Source of the DNA: CADCVT01 sp036389485
Lineage (GTDB): Bacteria > Actinomycetota > Thermoleophilia > Solirubrobacterales > Solirubrobacteraceae
Direction of reading: 5' to 3'
DNA: 64,000 nt
Assembly (NCBI GenBank): GCA_036389485.1
Contig: DASVPR010000018.1
Coordinates: 131,918-195,917, forward strand
The notes under the pieces are model-generated. The model was not told the DNA's origin. It saw only the letters and a list, made by a program, of their open reading frames with translations, and made no database searches. The position numbers and the translations under genes were made by a program. Positions 50,423-58,944 of the stretch are shown here, in pieces (position 1 is the stretch's first letter; each line of letters opens with the position of its first letter).

Positions 50423-50542
50423 TCAGAAGACCGCGCGCAGCAACAGGGTCACGCCGGTGATGACGAGGATCGCCGTGCCCACGATGAGGAGCCACCCGAA
50501 GGCGGCCGACTCGGAGCGGAGCGGGTTGCCCGGGAGCCTCAG
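50423..50542 (-). CDS. Mini-gene: single-segment membrane protein after coxIII
   Basis: A ~39-residue reading frame that begins at a CTG overlapping the coxIII stop (CTGA), or at an upstream GTG (50575) giving 50 residues. It encodes LRLPGNPLRSESAAFGWLL followed by a membrane helix (IVGTAILVITGVTLLLRAV). The frame is open, in operon order, and has a hydrophobic profile expected of small oxidase-associated subunits. The lack of an ATG/GTG at the best position makes this uncertain. Confidence 0.4.
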   Translation of the reverse strand: MRLPGNPLRSESAAFGWLLIVGTAILVITGVTLLLRAVF

Positions 50543-51153
50543 AGGAGGTAGACGGACGAGTACACGAGGATCCACATCACGTCGACGAAGTGCCAGTAGA
50601 TCCCCGGCACCTCGACCCCGCGGTGCTCGTCCGGCGTGAAGTGGCCGCGGAAGGCGCGGATGGTCGCGAACAGCAGCAGCGTCAGGCCGATGAAGACGTG
50701 CGCGCCGTGCAGCCCCGTCAACCCGTAGAAGACGCTGCCCTGCGCGAGCACCGACGGCGTCAGCCCCTCCTGCGTCAGGTTGACGTACTCGTTGATCTGC
50801 ACGAAGAGGAACGTCGAGCCGAGCAGCAGCGTCAGCAGCAGGCCCGACTTCAGGTGCGCGCGGTTGCCGTGCTTGGCGCCCTCGAGCGCCCAGTGCATCG
50901 TCAGCGACGACGACACGAGGATCGCGGTGTTGACGCCCGCGACGACCTTCGGCAGCTCGAAGTCCTCGACCGGGAACCAGTCCGACCCCGCCACGACCCT
51001 GATGAAGAAGTAGGCCGTGAAGAAGGCCCCGAAGACCATGATCTCCGAGATGATGAAAAGCAGCATCCCGAGGAGCTGGGGCTCGACTCGGGAGGAGGAG
51101 TTGGCCGGGGGAGGCCCGTGGTGGTCGTGGTGGGGGAGGGCGGCGGCTTCCAT
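50539..51153 (-). CDS. ctaE: Cytochrome c oxidase subunit III
   Basis: A 204-residue, five-segment membrane protein. Conserved features are LLGMLLFIISEIMVFGAFFTAYFF, YGLTGLHGAHVFIGL and the C-terminal YWHFVDVMWILVYSSVYLL. N-terminal His-rich residues (LPHHDHHGPP) precede the first helix. The ATG overlaps the stop of the USP gene (TGATG). It is the only coxIII in the window. Confidence 0.93.
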   Translation of the reverse strand: MEAAALPHHDHHGPPPANSSSRVEPQLLGMLLFIISEIMVFGAFFTAYFFIRVVAGSDWFPVEDFELPKVVAGVNTAILVSSSLTMHWALEGAKHGNRAHLKSGLLLTLLLGSTFLFVQINEYVNLTQEGLTPSVLAQGSVFYGLTGLHGAHVFIGLTLLLFATIRAFRGHFTPDEHRGVEVPGIYWHFVDVMWILVYSSVYLL

Positions 51154-51983
51154 CAGACGTTCGCCGTCTCCGACACCTCGACCTCGACGTGCGTCACCTC
51201 GGCCCGCGTGTTCTCCCGCACCCGCGAGATCAGGTCGTTGCGCAGCCAGCCGCTCTTCTCGCCCGGCAGCGTCGAGATGACGACCTTGTCGACCGTGAAC
51301 AGCGACAGCGCGTTCATCGTCGCGTCGTAGGGGTCCGGCTCGCCGATCATCCCCGACGCGAGGATGCCGTTCTCCCGCAGGGTGCGCAGCAGCCGGCCGA
51401 GGCGCTCGCGCGCGACGTGCGCCGCGTGGCCCTCGCCGCCCTCCTGCGGGATGACGCAGACGAACACCCGCTCCTCGTCCTCCGCCGCCTGCTCCTTCAG
51501 GACGTCGATCAGCTCGTGTCCGCTCGACGTGCGGTTCGCGACCACGAGCGTGACCCCGACCGCGAGCCCCTCGGTGTCCGGGTCGGTGACGATGTGCTCG
51601 ACGGGCAGGCCCGTCTCCTCCTCGATGCGCTCGACGAGGTCGCGGCGCAGCCAGCCGGACCGCGTCTCGGGCAGCGTCGAGACGACGATCTCGTCGGGCC
51701 GGTAGGCGGCGACGGCGTCCAGCGTCGCGGTGAACGGGTCCTCGTCGCCGACCTCGCCGGTGACCTCGATCCCCTGGCGCTTCAGGAACGCGTGCGAGAG
51801 ATCGATGCGCAGCTGGGCGGCGTCGCGCTGCGCGTGGTCGTAGATCACATCGCCGTGCTTCGGCCGCGTCAGCGGCACGACCAGGTGGAACTCCGCGTCG
51901 TCCGAGGCGCGCGCCTTCACGGCCTCGAGCAGCTTGCGCCCGCCGACCGTCCGGTTCGCCACCACGAGAACTCGCTTCGCCAT
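51153..51983 (-). CDS. Tandem universal-stress-protein-like protein within the oxidase operon
   Basis: A 276-residue cytoplasmic protein made of two copies of the same ~130-residue domain. Matching blocks: VVANRT near residues 7 and 148, GEVGDEDPF and GEPDPY, and STLPETRSGWLRRDL and STLPGEKSGWLRNDL. The alpha/beta pattern resembles UspA/nucleotide-binding proteins, but I cannot see the ATP-binding G-x2-G-x9-G motif. It lies between coxI (4 bases after its stop) and coxIII (TGATG overlap), so it is cotranslated with the oxidase. A stress-sensing or assembly role is inference. Confidence 0.7.
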   Translation of the reverse strand: MAKRVLVVANRTVGGRKLLEAVKARASDDAEFHLVVPLTRPKHGDVIYDHAQRDAAQLRIDLSHAFLKRQGIEVTGEVGDEDPFTATLDAVAAYRPDEIVVSTLPETRSGWLRRDLVERIEEETGLPVEHIVTDPDTEGLAVGVTLVVANRTSSGHELIDVLKEQAAEDEERVFVCVIPQEGGEGHAAHVARERLGRLLRTLRENGILASGMIGEPDPYDATMNALSLFTVDKVVISTLPGEKSGWLRNDLISRVRENTRAEVTHVEVEVSETANV

Positions 51984-51986
51984 CGG

Positions 51987-53879
51987 CTACTCCCTCGAAC
52001 TCGGTTCCACCGCGGCGCCGGCCGGCTGCTCCACCCGCGCACCGCCCTTGAAGACGCCATGGACCGCGCCCGGGGTGCCGTACTCGTACGGGCCGCCGAC
52101 CACGGTCGGGATGTGATCGAAGTTGAAGACCGGCGGGGGAGAGGACACCTGCCACTCCAGCGTGAGCGCCCGCCACGGGTTCGCCGCCGCGCGCGGCCCG
52201 CCGCGCCACGACGCGACGATGTTGTACGCGAAGACCAGGAACGAGAGCCCGAGGCACAGCGACGAGATCGTGATCATCAGGTTCCAGCCGGCGAACGCCT
52301 CGGAGTAGTCGTAGACGCGCCGCGGCATCCCCTTCACGCCGATGAGGTGCATCGGCCCGAACGACAGGTTGAAGAAGACGAACGTCAGCCAGAAGTGCAG
52401 CTTGCCGAGCGACTCGTCGTACATCCGGCCCGTCATCTTCGGGAACCAGTAGTAGACCCCGGCGAGGATCGTGAACACCGACCCGCCGAAGAGCACGTAG
52501 TGGATGTGCGCGACGACGAAGTACGTGTCGCTCGTGTGGATGTCGATCGGGATCATGGCGAACATCACCCCGCTGATCCCGCCGAGGGTGAACATCGTGA
52601 GGAAGCCGAGCGCGAACAGCATCGGCGTGTCCAGGCGCAGGACCCCTCGCCACAGCGTCGCGCACCACGAGAAGATCTTGATCCCGGTCGGCACCGCGAT
52701 CACCGCCGTGGTGATCATCATCGGGATGCGGATCCACGACTGCATGCCGGACACGAACATGTGGTGCGCCCACACCGTGAACCCGAGGACGACGATCGCC
52801 AGCAGCGAGAACGCCATCATCCGGTAGCCGAAGATCGGCTTTCGCGCCTTCACGGCGATGATCTCCGAGATGATCCCGAACCCCGGCAGCATCATGATGT
52901 AGACCGCCGGGTGCGAGTAGAACCAGAAGACGTGCTGGTACATCAGCACGTCCCCGCCCAGCGCGGCGTCGAAGTACCGGAACCCGAGCGCCCGGTCGAG
53001 CAGGATGAAGAACTGCGACGCGGCGATGAACGGGGTCGCGATGACGACGAGCAGCGAGGTCGAGAAGTTCGCCCACACGAGCAGCGGCATCCGGAAGAAC
53101 GACATCCCGGGCGCGCGCATGGTGATGATCGTCACCAGGAAGTTCAGCGCGGTCGCGATCGACGACGCGCCCGCGAACTGCACGCCGATCGTGAAGAACT
53201 CCTGCCCTATCGGCGACGTCTCCGAGAGCGGCGCGTACGCCGTCCACCCCGTCGCGAACGAGCCGCCGGGCGCGAAGAACGACAGCAGCATCATGGTCCC
53301 GGCCAGCGGCAGCAGCCAGTACGACAGCGCGTTCAGGCGCGGGAACGCCATGTCCGGCGCCCCGATCATCAGCGGGAGCACGAAGTTCGCCAGCCCGGCG
53401 AACACCGGGATGATGAACAGGAAGATCAGGATCGACGCGTGGACCGAGAAGAGGCCGTTGTACGTGTCCGCGTCGACGAACTGGCGGCCGGGCTGCGCGA
53501 GCTCGGCGCGCATGAGCATCGCGAGCAGGCCGCCGATGAACAAAAAGACGAACGAGGTCACCGTGTACTGGATGCCGATGACCTTGTGGTCGGTGTTCGG
53601 GCGGAAGTAGTCGCGCCACGAGAACGCGCCGTGGCCGCTGTGGTCCTCCGGCCGCGTGGGCTTGCCGGCCGCCCAGTAGAACCAGTAGTCGAACAGGCCG
53701 AAGCCGACGAGCATGAAGAGCGGCACCGCGAGCATCGCGACGCGCGCGACGGCCTCGCCGTCGACGACGGGATCCCACCCGTAGAGCGCGCGGATGCTCG
53801 ACACCAGCGCGTACGAGAACGCGAGGCCGAGCAGGCCGAACAGGCCGGCGCGCGGGTAGCCGGCGGATCGCAGACTCAC
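51987..53879 (-). CDS. ctaD: Cytochrome c oxidase subunit I, A2 type
   Basis: A 630-residue haem-copper subunit with 14 probable membrane segments, including two extra at the N-terminus before TDHKVIGIQY. Haem/copper His residues are in VHASILIFLFIIPVFAG, FWFYSHPAVYIMMLPGFG, VWAHHMFVSGM and VAHIHYVLFGG. The loop motif YSHPAVY replaces the Glu-containing GHPEVY, which places it in the A2 class that moves protons through a Tyr/Ser version of the D channel. The K-channel Lys is in PTGIKIFSW. The GTG start overlaps the coxII stop. Confidence 0.95.
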   Translation of the reverse strand: MSLRSAGYPRAGLFGLLGLAFSYALVSSIRALYGWDPVVDGEAVARVAMLAVPLFMLVGFGLFDYWFYWAAGKPTRPEDHSGHGAFSWRDYFRPNTDHKVIGIQYTVTSFVFLFIGGLLAMLMRAELAQPGRQFVDADTYNGLFSVHASILIFLFIIPVFAGLANFVLPLMIGAPDMAFPRLNALSYWLLPLAGTMMLLSFFAPGGSFATGWTAYAPLSETSPIGQEFFTIGVQFAGASSIATALNFLVTIITMRAPGMSFFRMPLLVWANFSTSLLVVIATPFIAASQFFILLDRALGFRYFDAALGGDVLMYQHVFWFYSHPAVYIMMLPGFGIISEIIAVKARKPIFGYRMMAFSLLAIVVLGFTVWAHHMFVSGMQSWIRIPMMITTAVIAVPTGIKIFSWCATLWRGVLRLDTPMLFALGFLTMFTLGGISGVMFAMIPIDIHTSDTYFVVAHIHYVLFGGSVFTILAGVYYWFPKMTGRMYDESLGKLHFWLTFVFFNLSFGPMHLIGVKGMPRRVYDYSEAFAGWNLMITISSLCLGLSFLVFAYNIVASWRGGPRAAANPWRALTLEWQVSSPPPVFNFDHIPTVVGGPYEYGTPGAVHGVFKGGARVEQPAGAAVEPSSRE

Positions 53880-54961
53880 TTCCTCACCTCATCCAGGTAC
53901 TTCACCAGGGCGTCCAGCTCCTCGGGCGTCAACAGCTGTTCGAAGTTGTCGGGCATGATGCCCTCGCCGAACCCCTCTTCGATCTCCTTGTTGGGATCGA
54001 CGATCGCCTCACGGATCTGCTCCGGCGTCATGCCGGGCAGCACCTTGTCGAGGTTCGGCCCGGTCGTGGCGTTCGTGCCCGCATCGGCGAGCGCGTGGCA
54101 CGCGCCGCAGGCGGTCGACTCGCCGTTGCCCTCCGTGAAGATCGTCTTGCCGTCGATCTCCTCGCCGCCGGCGGCGCCGCCGCCGGCCGTCCCGCCGCGC
54201 TGCTGCTTGGACCGCAGCCACTCGTCGAAGTCCTCCTGCGAGACGACGTTCGCCGTCTGGCGCATGTACGCGTGGCCGATGCCGCACAGCTCGGCGCACA
54301 CGATCGAGTACCGGCCGAGGCGGTTGGGTGTCATCCGGACCTTCGTCTCGATGCCGGGGACGGCGTCGATCTTCATCCGCCACGCGGGGACCCAGAAGTC
54401 GTGGAGGACGTCCTGCGACTTGACGTAGAAGTGCACCGGCCGGTCCTCCGGCACGTAGAGCTGCGCGCTGCGGATCGGCTTGCCGCCGGTGACCGACTTG
54501 GGGTACTCGAACGTCCACGTGAACTGCTGGCCGGTGACGTTGATGCGCATCTCGTTGGCCTTCGCCTCCTCGATGTCCTCGAGGATGAAGAACGAGTAGG
54601 CGCAGAGCCCGAGGATGAGGACGGCGGGGATGACCGTCCACACGACCTCGAGCGTCGTGTTGCCGTGGATCGGCGGGCCGTCCTGCAGCTCCTGCCCCGG
54701 GCGCATCCGGAACCGCCAGACGCAGTACAGGACGAAGGCCTGCACTCCGACGAAGATCGGGACCGACGCGATGATCAGGACGTCCCACAGCGTGTCGATG
54801 GGATCGGCCTGCGTCGAGGCGGGCGTCGGGAACCAGTCGATCAGCAGCCCCAGGATGACCCCGGTGGTCGCCGAGACGACCACGATCAGCACCATCGGGA
54901 GGACCGCCGCGCGGTCCTTCTGCCGATGCTGGATCGGGGTGTCCTCCTCCCGGGCGGCCAT
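53876..54961 (-). CDS. ctaC: Cytochrome c oxidase subunit II with fused cytochrome c (caa3 type)
   Basis: A 361-residue protein with two N-terminal membrane segments, a periplasmic cupredoxin domain and a C-terminal cytochrome c. The CuA ligands are in CAELCGIGHAYM (Cys, Glu, Cys, His, Met). The haem c site is CGACH at about residue 290, followed by a Met in EGIMPDNF. This defines a caa3 oxidase. I start at the ATG at 54961 (MAAREEDTP) rather than 54982, because a TACGAT box sits 10 bases upstream and inside the longer reading. Confidence 0.93.
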   Translation of the reverse strand: MAAREEDTPIQHRQKDRAAVLPMVLIVVVSATTGVILGLLIDWFPTPASTQADPIDTLWDVLIIASVPIFVGVQAFVLYCVWRFRMRPGQELQDGPPIHGNTTLEVVWTVIPAVLILGLCAYSFFILEDIEEAKANEMRINVTGQQFTWTFEYPKSVTGGKPIRSAQLYVPEDRPVHFYVKSQDVLHDFWVPAWRMKIDAVPGIETKVRMTPNRLGRYSIVCAELCGIGHAYMRQTANVVSQEDFDEWLRSKQQRGGTAGGGAAGGEEIDGKTIFTEGNGESTACGACHALADAGTNATTGPNLDKVLPGMTPEQIREAIVDPNKEIEEGFGEGIMPDNFEQLLTPEELDALVKYLDEVRK

Positions 54962-54971
54962 TCGGCCCGGG

Positions 54972-54977
54972 ATCGTA
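54972..54977 (-). promoter_or_regulatory. -10 box of the A2 (caa3) oxidase operon
   Basis: On the minus strand TACGAT, 10 bases before the ATG at 54961. The same hexamer occurs before the PuuD-like gene. Confidence 0.35.
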
Positions 54978-55033
54978 CGCATTCCCGCGGTTGGACGGCA
55001 ACGCGGTGGCGCGCCGCCGTCAGGAGGCTGTCG

Positions 55034-55438
55034 TCAGGCCGCCATGGAGGCGCGCGGCGGCGCGCCCTCGACCCTGTGCGGCGCCAGCCGGCGCGCCGCG
55101 CGGAAGTCCGACGGGGAGACGCCGTGGTGGCGCCGGAAGGCCTTCGCGAACTGCGCGGGCTGCCGGTAGCCGACGCGGAAGGCGACCTCGCGGACGGTCA
55201 GGTCGCGGCTCATGAGCAGCCGCGCCGCGCGGTCCATCCGGACGGCGCCGAGGTGGTCGCGGAAGGTGGTCTTGCCGATCTCGGCGTACGCGCGCTGCAG
55301 CTGGCGGCGCGAGGAGGCGACGCGGCGGGCGATGTCGTCGAGCGAGAGCTCGGTCGCGTAGTCGGTCTCGACGATGGCGACGGCGTCCTCGAAGAGCTCG
55401 GTGCGGTGTCGGAGGGTGCTCGGGCGCTGGGTGGGCAT
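55034..55438 (-). CDS. AraC-family transcriptional regulator, HTH domain only
   Basis: A 134-residue protein formed almost wholly of the two AraC helix-turn-helix units: LSLDDIARRVASSRRQLQRAYAEIG and LTVREVAFRVGYRQPAQFAKAFRRHHGVSPSDFR. It lacks a sensor domain. The ATG at 55438 is used; an upstream ATG at 55498 would add ~20 unrelated residues. It lies between the two oxidase clusters and could regulate either, but this is not shown by the sequence. Confidence 0.85.
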   Translation of the reverse strand: MPTQRPSTLRHRTELFEDAVAIVETDYATELSLDDIARRVASSRRQLQRAYAEIGKTTFRDHLGAVRMDRAARLLMSRDLTVREVAFRVGYRQPAQFAKAFRRHHGVSPSDFRAARRLAPHRVEGAPPRASMAA

Positions 55439-55477
55439 CGTGCCTGGTACGGCCTTCCTACCTGGCGCAGATGAACA

Positions 55478-55489
55478 TTGCATGTGCAA
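55478..55489 (+). promoter_or_regulatory. Short palindrome between the AraC and CBS genes
   Basis: TTGCA-TG-TGCAA, 5-base arms. It lies 40 bases before the AraC start and ~93 bases before the CBS start, in their shared divergent promoter region. It may be an autoregulatory operator. Confidence 0.35.
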
Positions 55490-55581
55490 CCGCGTCACGT
55501 GGCGCGTTCGGACTCGGGTGCGTCCGCGGGCACTGAGGTGTAGATTGCGACAAAGGTTGCGATGTCAACGGGAGGTTGCTG

Positions 55582-55995
55582 ATGCAGGTCCGTGACGGGA
55601 TGAGCAAGGTGGTCCTGACGGTCGGGCCCGGGCACTCGCTTCGCGAGGCGGCGAAGCAGATGTCCGACCGGGGCGTCGGCGCCGCCGTCGTCATGGATCC
55701 GGACGGCGAGGGCCCCGGGATCATCACCGAGCGCGACATCCTGAACTCGATCGGCGCCGACCAGGACATCGACGTCGAGAAGGTCTGCGACCACCTGACG
55801 TCCGACGTCGTCTACGCCACCCCCGATTGGTCGCTCGAGCAGGCGGCCGCGCAGATGGTGAGGGGCAAGTTCCGCCACCTCATCGTCATGGAGGGCGGCG
55901 AGGTCGCCGGCGTGCTGTCCGTGCGCGACGTCGTCCGCTGCTGGACCGACGACGGCGCGTCGTGCGACGTGCCGGCGGAGGCGAACGCCGCCTAG
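55582..55995 (+). CDS. CBS-domain pair protein
   Basis: A 137-residue protein of two CBS motifs (VRDGMSKVVLTVGPGHSLREAAKQM...; TSDVVYATPDWSLEQAAAQMV...). Unlike the CBS protein at 22482, no middle linker is present. The ATG at 55582 has GGAGG 6 bases upstream; a TTG at 55576 is less likely. It is divergent from the AraC gene and converges on the A1 oxidase subunit IV gene, overlapping it by 4 bases. Confidence 0.85.
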   Translation: MQVRDGMSKVVLTVGPGHSLREAAKQMSDRGVGAAVVMDPDGEGPGIITERDILNSIGADQDIDVEKVCDHLTSDVVYATPDWSLEQAAAQMVRGKFRHLIVMEGGEVAGVLSVRDVVRCWTDDGASCDVPAEANAA

Positions 55996-56225
55996 CTGGG
56001 ACGATGCTCGGCCGGGAGCTCCTCGAGCTCCCGGCGGGCGCCGCGGATCCACGCGACGAGGACCCCGGCGGTCAGCACGCCGCCGGCGACGAGCAGGATC
56101 CACGTGATCGTGATCCCGAGCAGCGTGGTCGTGATCCCGGCGGCGAGCAGCACGGGGTGGATGCTCGGCCCCGGGATGTGGATGTCCTCGCCCGCGGGCG
56201 GGATCGGCCGGTCGAGCGGGCTCAT
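55992..56225 (-). CDS. Cytochrome c oxidase subunit IV-like small membrane protein
   Basis: A 77-residue, two-segment membrane protein. The opening (PPAGEDIHIPGPSIHP) is the proline-rich motif of small actinobacterial aa3-oxidase subunits, followed by two hydrophobic segments. It starts at the ATG at 56225, overlapping the stop of the 37-residue mini-gene (ATGA). It is the last gene of the A1 oxidase cluster and converges on the CBS gene. Confidence 0.75.
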   Translation of the reverse strand: MSPLDRPIPPAGEDIHIPGPSIHPVLLAAGITTTLLGITITWILLVAGGVLTAGVLVAWIRGARRELEELPAEHRPS

Positions 56226-56335
56226 GCGCCGTTGTACAGGTAGGCGGCGAGCCACGACATCCCGAACATGAAGAGGATCACGGCGGTCGCGATCAGCGCG
56301 GTGCGGAGGTTCTTGCGGGCGAGCTTCTTGTCCAC
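56222..56335 (-). CDS. Mini-gene: 37-residue single-segment membrane protein
   Basis: Reads MDKKLARKNLRTALI then a membrane helix (ATAVILFMFGMSWLAAYLY) and stops at 56222, from a GTG at 56335. Its stop overlaps the ATG of the subunit IV gene. The basic N-terminus with one C-terminal membrane helix is typical of small oxidase assembly or stabilising subunits. It sits between ctaB and subunit IV in an oxidase operon with tight gene packing. Confidence 0.6.
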   Translation of the reverse strand: MDKKLARKNLRTALIATAVILFMFGMSWLAAYLYNGA

Positions 56336-56351
56336 GGGCGCCGGATCCTAG

Positions 56352-57239
56352 CTAGAGCCGCGCGTCGGCGACCATCGAGACGAAGAGCAGTGCCAGGTAG
56401 GCGAGCGAGAAGAGGTAGAGGCGCAGGGCGGTGCGGCGGTCGGGCCGGCGGTAGAGGCGCACCGAGCCGGCGATGAACAGCGCGCCGAGCACGAGCGACG
56501 CCGCCAGGTAGATCCCGCCGAAGCCGCCCGCGCAGAACGGCAGCTGGGTCACCGCGTAGAGCAGGACCGTGTAGAGCAGGATCTGCCGGCGCGTCTCGGC
56601 CTCGCCGCGGACGACCGGCAGCATCGGGACGCCGACGCGCGCGTACTCGTCCTTCATCAGCAGCGAGAGCGCCCAGAAGTGCGGCGGCGTCCAGAAGAAC
56701 ACGATGAAGAAGAGGTAGACGGCCTCGCCGCTCAGCGTGCCGGTCGTCGCCGCCCACGCCACGAGCGGCGGCACCGCGCCCGCGGCGCCGCCGATCACGA
56801 TGTTCTGCGGCGTGCGGCGCTTGAGCCAGAGCGTGTAGACGAAGACGTAGCCGAGGAAGCCGCTCAGCGACAGCGCGGCGGCGAGCGGGTTCGCCCCGGC
56901 CCACAGGACGACGACGGACAGCACGGCGAGCGCGATGCCGAAGAGCAGCGCCGAGCGCGGCGCCACGCGCCCGCTGGCGACCGGCCGGTCGGCGGTCCGC
57001 GCCATCCGCACGTCGATGTCGCGGTCGTACCAGTGGTTGACCGCGCCGGCGCCGCCCGCCGACAGCGAGCCGCCGAGCAGCACGAGCAGGACCAGCCCCG
57101 GCGACGGGTCGCCCGCCACGTACATCGTCGTGACCGTCGTCAGCAGGAGAAGGGACTGGACCTTCGGCTTGGTCAGCGCGACGTAGTCGCGGATCGCCTG
57201 CCCGCGAGGGGCGGCGAGGGCTGCGCTACGCGACGACAC
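56352..57239 (-). CDS. ctaB: Protohaem IX farnesyltransferase (haem O synthase)
   Basis: A 295-residue UbiA-family membrane enzyme that adds farnesyl to haem b, making haem O for the oxidase. Prenyl-diphosphate motifs are visible: VNHWYDRDIDVRMARTADRPVA (with N-x2-x-D-x2-x-D spacing) and a second D-rich region (YARVGVPMLPVV). Nine membrane segments fit the family. It overlaps the 3' end of coxI by 14 bases and precedes the two mini-genes. Confidence 0.93.
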   Translation of the reverse strand: MSSRSAALAAPRGQAIRDYVALTKPKVQSLLLLTTVTTMYVAGDPSPGLVLLVLLGGSLSAGGAGAVNHWYDRDIDVRMARTADRPVASGRVAPRSALLFGIALAVLSVVVLWAGANPLAAALSLSGFLGYVFVYTLWLKRRTPQNIVIGGAAGAVPPLVAWAATTGTLSGEAVYLFFIVFFWTPPHFWALSLLMKDEYARVGVPMLPVVRGEAETRRQILLYTVLLYAVTQLPFCAGGFGGIYLAASLVLGALFIAGSVRLYRRPDRRTALRLYLFSLAYLALLFVSMVADARL

Positions 57240-58944
57240 TGTGCTCCGGCGCGGCCTCCGCCGGCTGGTGCACGGTCGGCGTCGCGCGCTCGACCTGCCG
57301 GCGGATGTCCTTCATCGGCTCGACGGAGCGGATGCGGGGGATCGAGTCGAAGTTGTTGACGGGCGGCGGCGACGTCGTGAACCACTCGAGCGTGTTGCCC
57401 TTCCACGGGTCCGGCCCCGACGGCGTGCCGGCGCGCACCGACTTCACGACGTTGATGACGGTCAGCAGGATCCCGAGGCCGAAGACGAACGCGCCGATCG
57501 ACGAGATCAGGTTGTAGAGGCCGAGGTGACCGATGTCCTCGTACTCGTAGATCCGCCGCGGCATGCCCTCCAGCCCGATCGTGTGCTGGATCGCGAACGT
57601 CAGGTTGAACCCGACGAACATGACCGCGCACGACCACTTGCCGAGGCCCTCGCTCAGCATCCGGCCCGTGATCTTCGGGAACCAGTAGTAGATCCCGGCG
57701 AAGATCGAGAAGATCGCGCCGCCGACGAGCGTGTAGTGGAAGTGCGCGATGACGAAGTACGTGTCGTGCAGCTGCCAGTCGACCGGGAAGATCGCGAGGA
57801 TCACGCCGGTCACGCCGCCCGCCACGAAGACGGCGATGAACGCGCACGCGAACAGCAGGGGCGTCCGGTACTCGACCGTCCCTCGCCACAGCGTCGCGAT
57901 CCAGTTGAAGACCTTGACGCCCGTCGGGATCGCGATCAGGAACGACGAGAGCATGAAGAAGACGAGCACGATCGCCGGCTGCGGCACCGTGAACATGTGG
58001 TGCGCCCAGACGATCAGCGAGAGGAACGCGATCACCGCGGTGGCGGCCGCGACCGCCTTGTAGCCGAAGATCGGCTTGCGGGAGAAGACGGGCAGGACCT
58101 CGGAGATGATCCCGAACCCGGGCAGGATCATGATGTAGACCTCGGGGTGCCCGAAGAACCAGAAGAGGTGCTGGTAGAGGATTGGGTCCCCGCCCGAGTT
58201 CTGGTCGAAGAAGTGCGTGCCGAAGTGGCGGTCGGTGAGCAGCATGGTCACCGCCGCCGCGACGACCGGCAGCGCCAGGATCAGCAGGACCGCGTAGACG
58301 AGCAGCGTCCAGACGAACAGCGGCAGGCGCCCCCAGCCCATGCCCGGCGCGCGCATGTTGGCGATCGTCGCGTAGAAGTTCACGGCGCCGGCCAGCGAGC
58401 TCAGGCCCGTGAGGTGGATCAGGAAGATCCACGCGTCGACACCCCCCGTCTCGGAGTACTGCTCGCCGGAGAGCGGCGGGTACATGGTCCAGCCCGCCTC
58501 CGGCGGCGCGAAGAACAGCGACGCGTAGAAGACGATGCCGCCGGCCAGCAGCAGCCAGTAGGACAGCGCGTTCAGCTTCGGGAACGCCATGTCCCGCGCC
58601 CCGATCATGAGCGGCAGGAAGTAGTTGCCGAAGCCCGCGAAGATCGGGACGACGAACAGGAAGACCATCGTCGTCCCGTGCATCGTGAACAGGGCGTTGT
58701 ACGTCTGCGGCGAGAGGAGCGTGTTCTCCGGCGTCCCCAGCTGCAGGCGGATCAGCAGCGCCTCGACCCCGCCCATGAGGAAGAAGACGAAGGTCGTGAC
58801 CAGGTACATGATCCCGATCCGCTTGTGATCGGTGGTGAGGACCCACGAGCGCCAGCCGCGCGGCTCGCGCTCGACCTCGTGGGCGAGGACCTGGGGGAGG
58901 GGCGGGATGCCGGTCTCGGTGGTGGGGGGTGCGATGGTGGCCAT
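57226..58944 (-). CDS. ctaD: Cytochrome c oxidase subunit I, A1 type
   Basis: A 572-residue, 12-segment haem-copper subunit. Metal His residues are in TMHGTTMVFLFVVPIFAG, FWFFGHPEVYIMILPGFG, VWAHHMFTVPQ and IAHFHYTLVGG. The helix VI motif GHPEVY carries the gating Glu, so this is the canonical A1 class. The K-channel Lys is in PTGVKVFNW. The start is the ATG at 58944, overlapping the coxII stop (TAATG). It differs from the neighbouring A2 subunit in both the helix VI motif and the N-terminus. Confidence 0.95.
   Translation of the reverse strand: MATIAPPTTETGIPPLPQVLAHEVEREPRGWRSWVLTTDHKRIGIMYLVTTFVFFLMGGVEALLIRLQLGTPENTLLSPQTYNALFTMHGTTMVFLFVVPIFAGFGNYFLPLMIGARDMAFPKLNALSYWLLLAGGIVFYASLFFAPPEAGWTMYPPLSGEQYSETGGVDAWIFLIHLTGLSSLAGAVNFYATIANMRAPGMGWGRLPLFVWTLLVYAVLLILALPVVAAAVTMLLTDRHFGTHFFDQNSGGDPILYQHLFWFFGHPEVYIMILPGFGIISEVLPVFSRKPIFGYKAVAAATAVIAFLSLIVWAHHMFTVPQPAIVLVFFMLSSFLIAIPTGVKVFNWIATLWRGTVEYRTPLLFACAFIAVFVAGGVTGVILAIFPVDWQLHDTYFVIAHFHYTLVGGAIFSIFAGIYYWFPKITGRMLSEGLGKWSCAVMFVGFNLTFAIQHTIGLEGMPRRIYEYEDIGHLGLYNLISSIGAFVFGLGILLTVINVVKSVRAGTPSGPDPWKGNTLEWFTTSPPPVNNFDSIPRIRSVEPMKDIRRQVERATPTVHQPAEAAPEHSVVA

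Noticed and set aside
51189..54428. Plus-strand frame of 1079 codons across the oxidase genes
   Set aside because: Low-complexity Arg/His/Glu product opposite coxI, coxII and the stress-like gene, all of which have clear motifs.
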